From Oceanospirillaceae bacterium (GTDB lineage: Bacteria; Pseudomonadota; Gammaproteobacteria; Pseudomonadales; Oceanobacteraceae), in the NCBI GenBank assembly GCA_002724925.1, contig PBQA01000020.1, forward strand, positions 248,001 to 312,000: 64,000 nt of DNA. The letters are read 5' to 3'. The position numbers and the translations under genes were made by a program. The notes under the pieces are model-generated. The model was not told the origin of the DNA. It ran no database searches and worked only from the letters and a program-made list of their open reading frames with translations. Position 1 is the first letter of the stretch, and the number at the start of each line of letters is the position of its first letter. Positions 44,864-56,779 of this stretch are shown in pieces.

Positions 44864-45078
44864 AGCCGCTGCTGTTTACAGGTCTGCTGTCTGTGTTGTT
44901 ACCTGTTCTTTCAGGCTGCTCTGCCGTTGAGCCCTGGGACCGCGGGCGACTCGCGCATGATGTGATGGCCTGGGATACCGACCCGTTGAAAGCCTCACTC
45001 GATAATCACATTCACCATTCTAAGGAAGGCTCGTCCGGCGGGGGCGCAGCGGCAGGAGGCGGCTGCGGCTGTAACTGA
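44860..45078 (+). CDS. DUF4266-type small lipoprotein, Gly/Cys-rich tail
   Basis: 72 residues with lipobox LSGC, then the family segment VEPWDRGRLAHDVMAWD and DPLKASLDNHIHHSKEGSSG. It ends GGGAAAGGGCGCN, a Gly-rich tail with two cysteines. Such short conserved proteins occur with DUF3570 and ApbE, as here. The tail could bind metal or be a modification site; this is inference. It is coupled on both sides: ATGA with DUF1501 and TGATG with DUF3570. Confidence 0.8.
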   Translation: MKPLLFTGLLSVLLPVLSGCSAVEPWDRGRLAHDVMAWDTDPLKASLDNHIHHSKEGSSGGGAAAGGGCGCN

Positions 45079-46250
45079 TGAAGAAAACTATGAATTCTCT
45101 GGCAGCCCTGGCAGCGGCAGCGGCGCCACTTGCCGGACAAGCCGAGCCAGTACCCACCGAGCAGGCAGTAAGCTATCGGTTCAGCCAGTATCAGGAAGCC
45201 GATATACCTGAGTCGCGAACCTTTTCTGACGAAACGACGCGGTACAGTATTGATATTCACCAGCTCGGCTATCGCCGGCCATTAGCCGGTCAATGGTATC
45301 TGAATAGCGAACTGCAGTACGAGACGATGTCAGGCGCATCGCCTATGCAGACATACAAAAACTCAGAAGGCCAGAGTGCCGTGCTGATGAGCGGTGCCAG
45401 CATTGATGAGAGCAGGATTGACCTGAAGCTCGCTCCTACCCGCTACTTCGAGGATACTGTTGATGGCACCCTGGGCGGTCTGCTGGCGATCTCGACCGAG
45501 AATGATTATGACTCGGTGGCCGTCGGCGCTGAAGGTTCCCTCAACCTGATGAATAAACACACGACCCTGATGGGCTCGCTGACCTTGTCATATGACGTAC
45601 TGGCACCGACGGATGAGTTTCTGTCAGAAGCCAGGCGCAGAGCTGACGGTCGGGTGAAACGTAGCGTTTCTCTCTACGAGGGCGTATCTCAGGTGATCAA
45701 TAAGAATCTGGCTCTACAGGTCGGCGCTGGATTTACCCGGCTCTCCGGTTACCTGTCTGATCCTTATAAACTGGACGACCACCGCCCCGGAGAGCGCTCT
45801 CAGTATCTGATTGATGCGCGGGCGCGCCACTACTTTGCGGTGGGTGGCGGTGCTGCTTTGCACCTGGATTATCGCTTTTATACCGACAGCTGGGGCATTT
45901 ATTCCAACACGCTGGAAACCCGTTGGGCGCAGGCACTGAATGCCGGGCGCTTCAGTTTTAAACTGACCCCTTCGTTACGCTACTACCGGCAAACGCAGGC
46001 CAGTTTTTATCGGCTGACGCCTGCTGAAGCCGGTGAGTACAGCAGTTCGGATTACCGATTGTCTTCCTACGGCGCGTTTAACGTCGGCCTTGCAGCGAGT
46101 GCGGGTTATGGGCGCTGGCAGATCAGTGGGGACATTCAGCAATATATGTCATCCGAAGATATGATGTTGCTGCAGACGCCGGACGACGAAGCTCCGGCGC
46201 TGGTGGACTATTCAATAGTGAGCCTTGGGATTGAGTACAAAACACTCTGA
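45078..46250 (+). CDS. DUF3570 family protein (probable outer-membrane barrel)
   Basis: 390 residues starting MKKTMNSLAALAAAAAPLAG, a signal peptide. The mature protein is rich in alternating aromatic/hydrophobic strands (for example QYLIDARARHYFAVGGGAAL) and ends SLGIEYKTL, typical of an outer-membrane beta-barrel. DUF3570 proteins travel with DUF4266 and ApbE. Its end overlaps the likely start of the ApbE gene. Role unknown. Confidence 0.8.
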   Translation: MKKTMNSLAALAAAAAPLAGQAEPVPTEQAVSYRFSQYQEADIPESRTFSDETTRYSIDIHQLGYRRPLAGQWYLNSELQYETMSGASPMQTYKNSEGQSAVLMSGASIDESRIDLKLAPTRYFEDTVDGTLGGLLAISTENDYDSVAVGAEGSLNLMNKHTTLMGSLTLSYDVLAPTDEFLSEARRRADGRVKRSVSLYEGVSQVINKNLALQVGAGFTRLSGYLSDPYKLDDHRPGERSQYLIDARARHYFAVGGGAALHLDYRFYTDSWGIYSNTLETRWAQALNAGRFSFKLTPSLRYYRQTQASFYRLTPAEAGEYSSSDYRLSSYGAFNVGLAASAGYGRWQISGDIQQYMSSEDMMLLQTPDDEAPALVDYSIVSLGIEYKTL

Positions 46251-47136
46251 CGCCAGAGCGACCTATCTGGCACATGAGTTTCGTGCCATGGCGTCGCCCT
46301 GCTGCTTCCATCTCCCGGCCGGCACACCAACTGATGTGATCCACGCCATGGAGGCAGAGGTCCGTCGTATCGAAGCTAAATACAGTCGCTATCGTGATGA
46401 CAGCGTTCTTTCTGATATTAACCAGCGCGCAGGTCAGAAAGTGGGCCTGGATAACGAAACGCTCTGGTTGATTAACTATGCCTGTGCCTGCTTCGAGCAG
46501 AGTGATGGCCTGTTTGATATTTCTTCTGGGGTTCTGCGTCAGGCCTGGGATTTCCGCGCAGGGCAGTTACCTTCAGAGGCCACGCTGGCGCGGTTACTCC
46601 CGCGGATCGGACTAAGCCGCATTGAAATATCAGAGGCGCACCTGACGATGCCGCCTGATATGGAGCTGGATCTTGGCGGTATCGGTAAAGAGTACGCAGT
46701 CGATGCCGCCGCCAAGATCGCTCGCGAGGCAGGCATTAACCGCGGTGTGGTCGATCTGGGTGGCGATCTTTGCGTTCTCGGGCCGCATGCAGATGGCAGC
46801 CCCTGGCAGTTAGGCGTCCGTAATCCGCGTGACACGGAAAGTGCAATCGCATCATTGCCCGTATATCAGGGCGGAATGGCCAGTAGTGGGGACTATGAAC
46901 GCTTCTTTGAAATCGACGGCAAGCGATACTGTCATCTTCTGAATGCCAGAACGGGATTACCGGTGGAATACTGGGCATCGGTGACCGTCATTGCTCCGTC
47001 GTGTCTTCTCGCTGGCACGCTCTCAAGCATCGCGATGCTAAAGCAAGAATCTGGAGAAGACTGGTTACGCTCGCAGGAGGTCAACGCTTTGCTTATTCGT
47101 CCGGATTTATCATTGCTGAGTCTGACTGATCGCTAA
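46225..47136 (+). CDS. apbE: ApbE-like FAD:protein FMN transferase
   Basis: 303 residues. ApbE transfers FMN from FAD to Thr/Ser of target proteins. Motifs: FRAMASPC near the start, LGGIGKEYAVDAAAKIA, VVDLGGDL, MASSGDYERFF and CHLLNARTGLP. The N-terminus is uncertain: only a TTG at 46225 or 46231 allows the conserved FRAMASPC block with preceding residues; the first ATG is inside that block. No signal peptide or lipobox is visible, unlike most ApbE proteins, so it may act in the cytoplasm. It is last of the five-gene cluster, suggesting that a cluster product, or another protein, is flavinylated. Confidence 0.85.
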   Translation: MGLSTKHSDARATYLAHEFRAMASPCCFHLPAGTPTDVIHAMEAEVRRIEAKYSRYRDDSVLSDINQRAGQKVGLDNETLWLINYACACFEQSDGLFDISSGVLRQAWDFRAGQLPSEATLARLLPRIGLSRIEISEAHLTMPPDMELDLGGIGKEYAVDAAAKIAREAGINRGVVDLGGDLCVLGPHADGSPWQLGVRNPRDTESAIASLPVYQGGMASSGDYERFFEIDGKRYCHLLNARTGLPVEYWASVTVIAPSCLLAGTLSSIAMLKQESGEDWLRSQEVNALLIRPDLSLLSLTDR

Positions 47137-47182
47137 CCTGTGATAAACTCGCGGCCTTTTCCTCTTCCTGAATAATCCGGCA

Positions 47183-47818
47183 ATGAGTACATCTGAACAG
47201 CAGCTCCGCGCGGGCGCAGAGGCCCTTGGTATCAAGGTCTCCGACAATGAGTTTGCGGCCCTCCTCCACTATCTGGCGCTTCTGCAGAAGTGGAACAAAG
47301 CCTATAACCTGACGGCCATTCGTGATGAGTCCGGCATGGTCGCTTTGCACCTGCTCGACAGCCTTGCTGTCCATCCCGCTGTTCAGGATGCGGACAATAT
47401 CATCGACGTTGGTACTGGACCTGGCCTTCCGGGCATCGTTCTGGCGATTATGAATCCGCAGAAACGATTTACGCTGCTCGACAGCAATGGAAAAAAGACT
47501 CGCTTCCTTTTTCAGGCAAAGACGTCTCTGTCACTTGAAAACGTTACTATCGTCAATGACAGAGTCGAGGCATATCATCCCCCTGAACCTTTCGATATGA
47601 TTGTCAGCCGTGCCTTTGCTTCTTTGGCCGACATGACTGGCTGGTGTCAGCATCTGCGGGCAGAACATGGTTGTTTTCTGGCCATGAAAGGGCAATATCC
47701 ACAGCAGGAAATAGATGATCTGAAAGGCCAGTTTGAGGTTACTCAGGTCACCGAACTTCGAATACCGGGCGTGGATGGCGAGCGTCATCTGCTACGCCTG
47801 CTACCGGTTGTCTCATAA
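47183..47818 (+). CDS. rsmG: 16S rRNA (guanine-527-N7)-methyltransferase RsmG
   Basis: SAM-dependent methyltransferase (211 aa, normal length) acting on the 30S subunit. Seen: LQKWNKAYNLTAIRDESGMV, HLLDSLAV, and the SAM-binding DVGTGPGLPGIVLAI, then FTLLDSNGKKTRFL and VSRAFASLADM. It precedes parA by 12 nt, the conserved rsmG-parA-parB order, but is separated from mnmG by 16 kb of inserted genes. Confidence 0.96.
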   Translation: MSTSEQQLRAGAEALGIKVSDNEFAALLHYLALLQKWNKAYNLTAIRDESGMVALHLLDSLAVHPAVQDADNIIDVGTGPGLPGIVLAIMNPQKRFTLLDSNGKKTRFLFQAKTSLSLENVTIVNDRVEAYHPPEPFDMIVSRAFASLADMTGWCQHLRAEHGCFLAMKGQYPQQEIDDLKGQFEVTQVTELRIPGVDGERHLLRLLPVVS

Positions 47819-47830
47819 GGATCAAACAGC

Positions 47831-48604
47831 GTGACTCACATTTTTGCTATTGCTAACCAGAAAGGTGGTGTTGGTAAAACGACGACGGCAGTCAATCTGG
47901 CGGCGTCGCTGGCAGCGACCAAGCGCCGGGTGTTGCTGATTGATCTCGACCCTCAGGGCAACGCCACCATGGGTTGTGGTGTGGATAAGTACGAAATCGA
48001 ACGTTCTATGTACGACGTTCTGGTTTCTAACTGCAGTGCCGGGCAGGCATTAACCCCGGCGCCAGAAGCCAATTTCGATGTACTTCCTGCAAATGGCGAT
48101 CTGACGGCAGCGGAAGTCGAGCTGATGGAAGTCAGTGGCCGTGAACAGAAGTTGAATAACGCGCTCAGGCCGCTGCTTCCAGAGTACGACTATATCCTGA
48201 TCGACTGCCCGCCGTCGCTGAATATGCTGACACTGAATGCGCTTGTCGCCGCGCAGGGCATTCTGATTCCGATGCAGTGTGAGTATTACGCACTGGAAGG
48301 ACTGAGCGCACTGATGCAGACCATCACCTCGATTCAGTCTGGTCCAAATCCGCAGCTCGAGATTACCGGTCTGATCCGCACCATGTACGATCCGCGCAAC
48401 AGTTTGACCAAAGATGTATCTGATCAACTGACAGAGCACTTTGGCGACAAGCTGTTTACGTCAGTGATTCCTCGCAATGTACGACTGGCAGAAGCGCCGA
48501 GCCATGGCCTGCCGGTGTTGATGTACGATAAGGCATCAAAAGGCGCTTTGGCTTACCTGGCGTTGGCAGGCGAACTCAACCGGCGTATGACCGCGAGCAA
48601 ATAA
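47831..48604 (+). CDS. parA: Chromosome partitioning ATPase ParA (Soj)
   Basis: 257 residues with a GTG start preceded by AAGGA. The deviant Walker A KGGVGKTT is at about 11-18, then LLIDLDPQGNATMGCG and ILIDCPPSLNMLTLNAL. It acts with ParB on parS to segregate origins; the perfect parS sites are in recF, 47 kb to the left. There is no N-terminal helix-turn-helix, so it is the chromosomal type. Confidence 0.96.
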   Translation: MTHIFAIANQKGGVGKTTTAVNLAASLAATKRRVLLIDLDPQGNATMGCGVDKYEIERSMYDVLVSNCSAGQALTPAPEANFDVLPANGDLTAAEVELMEVSGREQKLNNALRPLLPEYDYILIDCPPSLNMLTLNALVAAQGILIPMQCEYYALEGLSALMQTITSIQSGPNPQLEITGLIRTMYDPRNSLTKDVSDQLTEHFGDKLFTSVIPRNVRLAEAPSHGLPVLMYDKASKGALAYLALAGELNRRMTASK

Positions 48605-48635
48605 TTACCGCCCTGTGGGCAGATGGAAACGATAG

Positions 48636-49574
48636 ATGGCAACAAAGAAAAAACGTGGCTTAGGCCGTGGCCTTGATGCACTGCTGGCAAGCTCCAACAG
48701 TGCGGCAGTGCCTGTCAGTGAGTCTGTAGAAACAGACGAAAGCGTCAGCGCATCTGAAAGTAGTGAAGTGCACTCAGCGACAGCGAAGGAGAGTGAACTG
48801 CGTCACCTCCCGGTTGAGTGGATTCAGCCAGGCCGCTATCAACCACGCCGCGACATTCAACCAGAAGCTCTGGAAGAACTGGCCGCCTCTATTAAAGCTC
48901 AGGGGCTGATGCAGCCAATCGTGGTGCGTCCATTGCCAGAGCAGACTGATCGTTTCGAGATTATCGCCGGTGAGCGTCGTTGGCGTGCCAGTCAGCTGGC
49001 GCAGCTGGATCGGGTCCCCGCGCTGATCCGTGACGTACCCGACGAAGCCGCCATCGCTATGGCGCTGATTGAAAATATCCAGCGCGAAAACCTGAATCCG
49101 ATGGAAGAAGCGATGGCACTTCATCGCCTGCAGCACGAGTTTGAACTGACTCAGATGGAAGTGGCCGAAGCCGTAGGCAAAAACCGCGCGACAGTCGCCA
49201 ACCTCCTGCGTCTGATGAATCTGAATGACGACGTGAAGGTATTACTTGAGCACGGCGACATTGAAATGGGCCATGCCCGCGCCCTGCTGGGTTTGCCGGT
49301 TGAGCAGCAGAGTAGTGCTGCCGCTGATGTTGTGGCCCGGGCGCTTACCGTGCGTCAGACCGAAGCGCTGGTTCGTAACCTGCTGGATGGCAAAGACCAG
49401 AAAGCCGACAGCAAACAGCCGGTGAACCCGGATATTCAGCGCCTCGAACGCATGTTAGGCGAGCGCCTCGGGGCGAAGGTTGCTATTCAGCACTCTGCCA
49501 AGGGCAAAGGTAAGCTGGTGATTAACTACACCAGTCTTGATGAGCTCGACGGAATTCTCGATCACATTCAGTGA
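48636..49574 (+). CDS. parB: Chromosome partitioning protein ParB (Spo0J)
   Basis: 312 residues. It starts MATKKKRGLGRGLDALLASS, including the LGRGL-type ParA-stimulating region. An acidic Ser-rich linker follows, then the CTP-binding ParB/Srx domain (IQPGRYQPRR, GERRWRAS, LIENIQRENLNPMEEA). The helix-turn-helix is TQMEVAEAVGKNRATVANLL and a C-terminal dimer domain ends the protein. It binds the TGTTCCACGTGGAACA sites in recF. Confidence 0.96.
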   Translation: MATKKKRGLGRGLDALLASSNSAAVPVSESVETDESVSASESSEVHSATAKESELRHLPVEWIQPGRYQPRRDIQPEALEELAASIKAQGLMQPIVVRPLPEQTDRFEIIAGERRWRASQLAQLDRVPALIRDVPDEAAIAMALIENIQRENLNPMEEAMALHRLQHEFELTQMEVAEAVGKNRATVANLLRLMNLNDDVKVLLEHGDIEMGHARALLGLPVEQQSSAAADVVARALTVRQTEALVRNLLDGKDQKADSKQPVNPDIQRLERMLGERLGAKVAIQHSAKGKGKLVINYTSLDELDGILDHIQ

Positions 49575-49672
49575 GTCGCACCGTCGGGCTGTCCTAAATG
49601 CCGTGCCTTAACTGACACATCGCTGCAGGCGAGCCTCTGATTACTAGACTGTTAGTAACAGAGGACTTGCCT

Positions 49673-49960
49673 ATGAAAATTCTGATTTGCAGTACCCTGC
49701 TGCTGTCGGCAGCCGCGCTGGCGACACCGCGCCCCATGATGATGCTCGATGATTCATCCCTGAGTAATACGCGGGTTGATTACCTCACCGGGCTGGAGCA
49801 ACAGCGCTCGAACGAAGAAACCGGCAAAGAAGAGTCGGAAATCGGTACAGCGCCGAAGCCTGATGTGCGCAGCGAGCTTCCTGTGGTGACTCCGGCATCT
49901 ATTCCTACCTCAATACCCTTGCCAGCGAAAGGGGTTTCTGTGCAGATCACCCCGCGTTAA
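49673..49960 (+). CDS. Small exported protein, Pro/Glu-rich (95 aa)
   Basis: Starts at the ATG at 49673 with GAGGA 7 nt upstream: MKILICSTLLLSAAALATPR, a signal peptide likely cleaved after ALA. The mature part is low in complexity (QQRSNEETGKEESEIG, then a Pro-rich end) and I recognise no domain. It stands alone between parB and the atp promoter. It could be a periplasmic linker-type protein; function unknown. Confidence 0.6.
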   Translation: MKILICSTLLLSAAALATPRPMMMLDDSSLSNTRVDYLTGLEQQRSNEETGKEESEIGTAPKPDVRSELPVVTPASIPTSIPLPAKGVSVQITPR

Positions 49961-50057
49961 ATACGGTTATAAGGGGTTGATTTCTGCAGTCAGCCCATCA
50001 TCTACGGCCATGTCGGCCCTGTCTTACAAATATCTCATTGATTCGGCCTGCTTGCTG

Positions 50058-50086
50058 TTGATGCGCGGGGCCGTAGCCCCTATAAT
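50058..50086 (+). promoter_or_regulatory. Sigma-70 promoter of the atp operon
   Basis: TTGATG (50058-50063), 17-bp spacer, perfect TATAAT (50081-50086), 59 bp before the atpI start. It is a strong housekeeping promoter, as expected for ATP synthase. Confidence 0.75.
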
Positions 50087-50144
50087 CCTCGCGCCCTGAA
50101 AATGGGTTGCTCAAACAGAGCGTTGCAAATTCAGCATCAAAGAA

Positions 50145-50525
50145 GTGGAGCACAGGTTGTCGTCGATACCGCGTCCACCGGTTTACAGGATCATTATTTT
50201 ACAGCTGGTCCTGACCCTGATAGCTGCAGCTCTGGCCTGGATTCACAGCGATGTGGCCGCCAAATCGGCATTGCTCGGAGGACTGACATGCGCCCTCCCG
50301 AATGCCTACTTTATTTGGCGAGCGTTCCGCTACACCGGTGCAAGGGCAGCCACTCAGGTGGTGCAATCGTTTTACCAGGGTGAATCCTGGAAGTTTGTGC
50401 TCACAGCGTTGTGTTTTGGTGTCATCTTCCAACGCGTTGAGCCTCTGAATGTTCTGGCACTGTTTGCTGGTTTCATAACAGTGCAGCTGGGGCACATTGC
50501 CTCAGCAAGAATCGCCAATTTATAA
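50145..50525 (+). CDS. atpI: ATP synthase subunit I
   Basis: 126-residue membrane protein with four hydrophobic segments (YRIIILQLVLTLIAAALAWI, then ALLGGLTCALPNAYFIW, FVLTALCFGVIF and NVLALFAGFITVQLGHI). AtpI helps assemble the c-ring and is not part of the finished enzyme. The start is a GTG at 50145; a TTG at 50157 with GGAG 6 nt before it (MSSIPRPPVYR) is at least as well placed. First gene of the atp operon. Confidence 0.88.
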   Translation: MEHRLSSIPRPPVYRIIILQLVLTLIAAALAWIHSDVAAKSALLGGLTCALPNAYFIWRAFRYTGARAATQVVQSFYQGESWKFVLTALCFGVIFQRVEPLNVLALFAGFITVQLGHIASARIANL

Positions 50526-50539
50526 ACCTTAAAATCTGA

Positions 50540-51448
<909 letters not shown>

Positions 51449-51476
51449 TTTTTAAACCTTAAATTCACTTAACTAA

Positions 51477-51728
<252 letters not shown>

Positions 51729-51779
51729 GGGTTCATTTCTTAACGAACTTCCTTAATCAACGAACATGAGGGCTCTGGC

Positions 51780-52250
51780 GTGAACTTAAATTTGACTCTG
51801 ATCGGCCAGATCATCACTTTTGGCGTCTTCGTGTGGTTCTGCATGAAGTTTGTATGGCCTCACCTGCTGACGGCTATGCAAGAACGCGAAAAGAAAATTG
51901 CCGATGGTCTGGACGCAGCTAACCGCGCTGCACGTGATCTGGAACTGGCTCAGAAAGAAGCCGCGGACCAGCTGCGTGAAGCAAAAGAGAAAGCTGCTGA
52001 AATCATCGAACAGGCGAACAAACGTGCTAACCAGATCGTGGACGAAGCAAAAGATAATGCTCGTTCCGAAGGTGAGCGCATCGTAGCTGCTGCTCAAGCT
52101 GAAGTTGAGCAAGAGGCAAACCGCGCTAAAGAAGCTCTGCGTAAGCAGGTGTCTGAACTGGCAGTAGCCGGTGCAGCGAAAATCCTTGGCAAATCAGTAG
52201 ATGCATCAGCTCACGATGAGCTGCTGGATACACTGGCCAAAGAGCTCTAA
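51780..52250 (+). CDS. atpF: ATP synthase F0 subunit b
   Basis: Stator stalk subunit, 156 residues, GTG start after GAGGG. One N-terminal membrane anchor ([20 protein letters not shown]) is followed by a long charged coiled coil rich in Ala, Glu and Lys. Normal length for gammaproteobacteria. Confidence 0.96.
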   Translation: MNLNLTLIGQIITFGVFVWFCMKFVWPHLLTAMQEREKKIADGLDAANRAARDLELAQKEAADQLREAKEKAAEIIEQANKRANQIVDEAKDNARSEGERIVAAAQAEVEQEANRAKEALRKQVSELAVAGAAKILGKSVDASAHDELLDTLAKEL

Positions 52251-52262
52251 GCGAGGTTTTCC

Positions 52263-52799
52263 ATGGCTGAATTAACAACTCTCGCTCGGCCATACGCAAA
52301 GGCAGTGTTTGCTGAAGCAAGTGAGAAGAGTGCACTCGATGCCTGGTCTGATGACCTGGCAGTCCTGTCGGCTTTCGCAGCCGACGCCGATCTGGCGAAG
52401 GTACTGGTGCATCCTTCCCTGACGTCTGAACAGCAGGCACAGGCACTTATTGACGTATGTGGCGACAAGCTGAACGAAGCAGCCAAAAACCTGGTGGCCG
52501 TATTGGCCGAAAACAAGCGTTTGGCATTACTGCCTGAAATCGCTGAACTCTATGAAGAACTGAAGGCAAAACTGCAGAATGCAGTGGATGTTGTCGTCAC
52601 TTCAGCATACGAGCTGAGCGATGCCCAGGCAGAGAAACTGGCAGCTGCCTTAAAAGCCAAATTGCAATGTGACGTACGGGTAACCAGCGAAGTCGATGAG
52701 TCTCTCATCGGTGGCGCTATTATCCGTGCCGGGGACTTGGTTATAGACGGTAGCTTAACTGGCAAACTGTCAAAGTTAGCCGAAGCGATGAAATCCTAG
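52263..52799 (+). CDS. atpH: ATP synthase F1 subunit delta
   Basis: 178-residue stator protein linking F1 to subunit b. It opens [19 protein letters not shown] and contains the C-terminal family segment [20 protein letters not shown]. 12 nt after atpF. Confidence 0.96.
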   Translation: MAELTTLARPYAKAVFAEASEKSALDAWSDDLAVLSAFAADADLAKVLVHPSLTSEQQAQALIDVCGDKLNEAAKNLVAVLAENKRLALLPEIAELYEELKAKLQNAVDVVVTSAYELSDAQAEKLAAALKAKLQCDVRVTSEVDESLIGGAIIRAGDLVIDGSLTGKLSKLAEAMKS

Positions 52800-52814
52800 T
52801 TTGAGGGACGATTC

Positions 52815-54353
52815 ATGCAGCAACTGAATCCATCTGAGATCAGTGAAGTAATCAAGAAGCGTATTGAAAGCCTTGATGTTACTTCTCAAGCCCAGAACGA
52901 GGGCACCGTCGTATCTGTATCCGACGGTATCGTTCGAATCCACGGTCTTGCCGACGCTATGTACGGTGAGATGATTGAATTTGAAGGCGGCGTATTCGGC
53001 CTGGCAATGAACCTGGAGCGTGACTCTGTTGGTGCAGTTGTACTGGGTGACTACAAAGGTCTGGCTGAAGGTCAGACTGCGAAGTGTACTGGCCGTATTC
53101 TTGAAGTACCTACTGGCAAAGCATTGCTGGGTCGTGTGGTTGACGCACTGGGTAACCCAATCGATGGTAAAGGTCCTATTGAGACTGATACCACCGCTCC
53201 TGTTGAGCGCGTTGCACCAGGCGTAATTGCACGTCAGGGTGTTGATCAGCCTCTGCAGACTGGTTACAAAGCTGTTGACTCCATGGTTCCGGTTGGCCGT
53301 GGTCAGCGTGAGCTGATCATTGGTGACCGTCAGACTGGTAAAACGGCGATGGCGATCGATGCCATCATCAACCAGAAAGGTACTGGCGTTAAATGTATCT
53401 ACGTTGCCGTAGGTCAGAAGCAGTCTTCTATCGCTAACGTTGTACGTAAGCTGGAAGAACACGGTGCCCTGGAGCACACCATTATCGTAGCCGCTGGCGC
53501 CGCTGATCCTGCAGCAATGCAGTTCCTGGCTCCATACGGTGGTTGTGCGATGGGTGAGTACTTCCTGGACAACGGTGAAGACGCTCTGATCGTATACGAT
53601 GACCTGACGAAACAAGCCTGGGCTTACCGTCAGATCTCCCTGCTGCTGAAGCGCCCACCGGGCCGTGAAGCATACCCAGGTGACGTATTCTACCTGCACT
53701 CACGTCTGCTTGAGCGCGCATGTCGCGTAAACGCTGACTACGTTAAGCAGGTCAGCGGTGTTGAAGGTAAGACTGGCTCACTGACGGCTCTGCCGATCAT
53801 TGAAACCCAGGGTGGTGACGTATCTGCGTTCGTACCTACGAACGTGATCTCCATTACCGATGGTCAGATCTTCCTGGAAACCAACCTGTTCAACTCCGGT
53901 ATCCGTCCGGCGATGAACGCGGGTATCTCTGTATCCCGTGTAGGTGGTGCTGCACAGACCAAGATCATCAAGAAGCTCGGCGGTGGTATCCGTCTGGCGC
54001 TGGCTCAGTACCGTGAACTGGCGGCATTCGCACAGTTTGCATCTGACCTTGATGAAGCTACCCGTAAGCAGCTGGAGCACGGTAAAGCCGTTACTGAACT
54101 GATGAAACAGGGTCAGTACGCTCCAATGTCTACTGCGGACATGGGTCTGTCGATTTTCGCTGCTACTGAAGGCTTCCTTGAAGACGTTGAAGTGGCCAAG
54201 ATCCAGGCATTCGAAGCTGCTCTGCTGAGCTACGCCAACAGCGAATACGCTGAACTGATGGCGAAGATCAACGTGAAGGGCGACTTCAATGATGAGATCG
54301 CGGCAGGTCTGAAAGAGTGTATCGAGAAGTTCAAGAGCACTCAGACCTGGTAA
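52815..54353 (+). CDS. atpA: ATP synthase F1 subunit alpha
   Basis: 512 residues. It starts [21 protein letters not shown]-loop GDRQTGKT; signature segment [20 protein letters not shown]. It forms the non-catalytic nucleotide sites of the F1 hexamer. Codon choice looks strongly biased, as usual for a highly expressed gene. Confidence 0.98.
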   Translation: MQQLNPSEISEVIKKRIESLDVTSQAQNEGTVVSVSDGIVRIHGLADAMYGEMIEFEGGVFGLAMNLERDSVGAVVLGDYKGLAEGQTAKCTGRILEVPTGKALLGRVVDALGNPIDGKGPIETDTTAPVERVAPGVIARQGVDQPLQTGYKAVDSMVPVGRGQRELIIGDRQTGKTAMAIDAIINQKGTGVKCIYVAVGQKQSSIANVVRKLEEHGALEHTIIVAAGAADPAAMQFLAPYGGCAMGEYFLDNGEDALIVYDDLTKQAWAYRQISLLLKRPPGREAYPGDVFYLHSRLLERACRVNADYVKQVSGVEGKTGSLTALPIIETQGGDVSAFVPTNVISITDGQIFLETNLFNSGIRPAMNAGISVSRVGGAAQTKIIKKLGGGIRLALAQYRELAAFAQFASDLDEATRKQLEHGKAVTELMKQGQYAPMSTADMGLSIFAATEGFLEDVEVAKIQAFEAALLSYANSEYAELMAKINVKGDFNDEIAAGLKECIEKFKSTQTW

Positions 54354-54360
54354 GTCCGGT

Positions 54361-54394
54361 GCTGGCGGCTTCCTGAAAAGGAATCACCGCCAGC
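54361..54394 (+). promoter_or_regulatory. Intercistronic hairpin between atpA and atpG
   Basis: GCTGGCGG (54361-54368) pairs with CCGCCAGC (54387-54394); the loop contains a smaller TTCC/GGAA stem. There is no T-run, so it is not a terminator. It probably affects mRNA stability or the alpha-to-gamma expression ratio. Confidence 0.6.
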
Positions 54395-54423
54395 TGGATT
54401 CACTCAGTTAAATAGGTTGCACT

Positions 54424-55284
54424 ATGGCAGTCGGTAAAGAAATTAAAGAGCAGATTACGAGCGTAAAAAGCACGCAGAAAATTACTTCAGCAATGGAAAA
54501 AGTTGCCGTAAGTAAAATGCGTCGTGCTCAGCTGCGCATGCAACAGAGCCGTCCATACGCGGATAAAATCCGTGATGTGATCGGTCACCTGGCGAATGCG
54601 ACATCTGAATACCGTCATCGTTATCTGCAGGACCGCGACGTCAAGCGTGTTGGCTATATCGTGGTGTCTTCCGACCGTGGCCTGTGCGGTGGCCTGAACA
54701 ACAACATGTTCAAGCGCCTCGCCCAGCAAGCCGGAGAGTGGAAAGAAAAGGGTGTTGAAGTTGATTACTGTGCAATCGGCTCAAAAGCATCTCTGTTCTT
54801 TAACAGCTTCGGTGGCAATGTTGTCGCCTCCCAGTCTCACCTGGGTGACGCTCCAGAGCTGGCCAGCCTGATCGGCTCGGTGAAAGTGATGTTAGAAGCG
54901 TATGACGAAGGTCGTATCGATCGTCTGTACATCATTTATAACCGTTTCGTGAACACCATGACCCAATCGCCTGAAGCGGTGCAGTTATTGCCACTCAAGG
55001 CACAAAAGGACGAAGAACTGAAAGGTCACTGGGATTACATCTACGAACCAGACGCGAAAGAGATCCTCGAAGGTCTGCTGGTGCGTTACGTAGAATCTCA
55101 GGTCTATCAGGGTGTAGTAGAAAACAATGCCTGTGAGCAGGCTGCGCGTATGCTGGCGATGAAAAACGCCACCGATAACGCCGGCAACATGATCACCGAG
55201 CTGAACTTGCTGTATAACAAGGCTCGTCAGGCGGCTATCACCCAGGAAATTTCAGAAATCGTCAGCGGTGCCGCGGCTGTATAA
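54424..55284 (+). CDS. atpG: ATP synthase F1 subunit gamma
   Basis: 286-residue rotor shaft. It starts [20 protein letters not shown], has [15 protein letters not shown] in the middle and ends in the conserved helix [20 protein letters not shown]. It is separated from atpA by 70 nt that hold a hairpin. Confidence 0.97.
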   Translation: MAVGKEIKEQITSVKSTQKITSAMEKVAVSKMRRAQLRMQQSRPYADKIRDVIGHLANATSEYRHRYLQDRDVKRVGYIVVSSDRGLCGGLNNNMFKRLAQQAGEWKEKGVEVDYCAIGSKASLFFNSFGGNVVASQSHLGDAPELASLIGSVKVMLEAYDEGRIDRLYIIYNRFVNTMTQSPEAVQLLPLKAQKDEELKGHWDYIYEPDAKEILEGLLVRYVESQVYQGVVENNACEQAARMLAMKNATDNAGNMITELNLLYNKARQAAITQEISEIVSGAAAV

Positions 55285-55312
55285 GCCGGGCAGCGAACAG
55301 GTTTTAAGTTAA

Positions 55313-56719
<1,407 letters not shown>

Positions 56720-56725
56720 TGGGCG

Positions 56726-56771
56726 GGCAGGCGCTGTACTTGTGCAGCGCTCTGCCTCCTCTGAACAGAGG
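56726..56771 (+). promoter_or_regulatory. Hairpins between atpD and atpC; the second hides the atpC ribosome site
   Basis: The first hairpin (56726-56756) pairs GGCAG/CTGCC with inner GCGCTG/CAGCGC. The second is a perfect CCTCTG-AA-CAGAGG stem (56758-56771) whose right arm contains the AGAGG ribosome site of atpC, 8 nt before its ATG. This predicts reduced or coupled translation of epsilon. Confidence 0.6.
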
Positions 56772-56779
56772 AATAGAAC

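Noticed and set aside
52776-53699. Long antisense open frame (307 codons) opposite atpA
   Set aside because: It is a shadow of the highly biased codon usage of atpA; no ribosome site or protein family.
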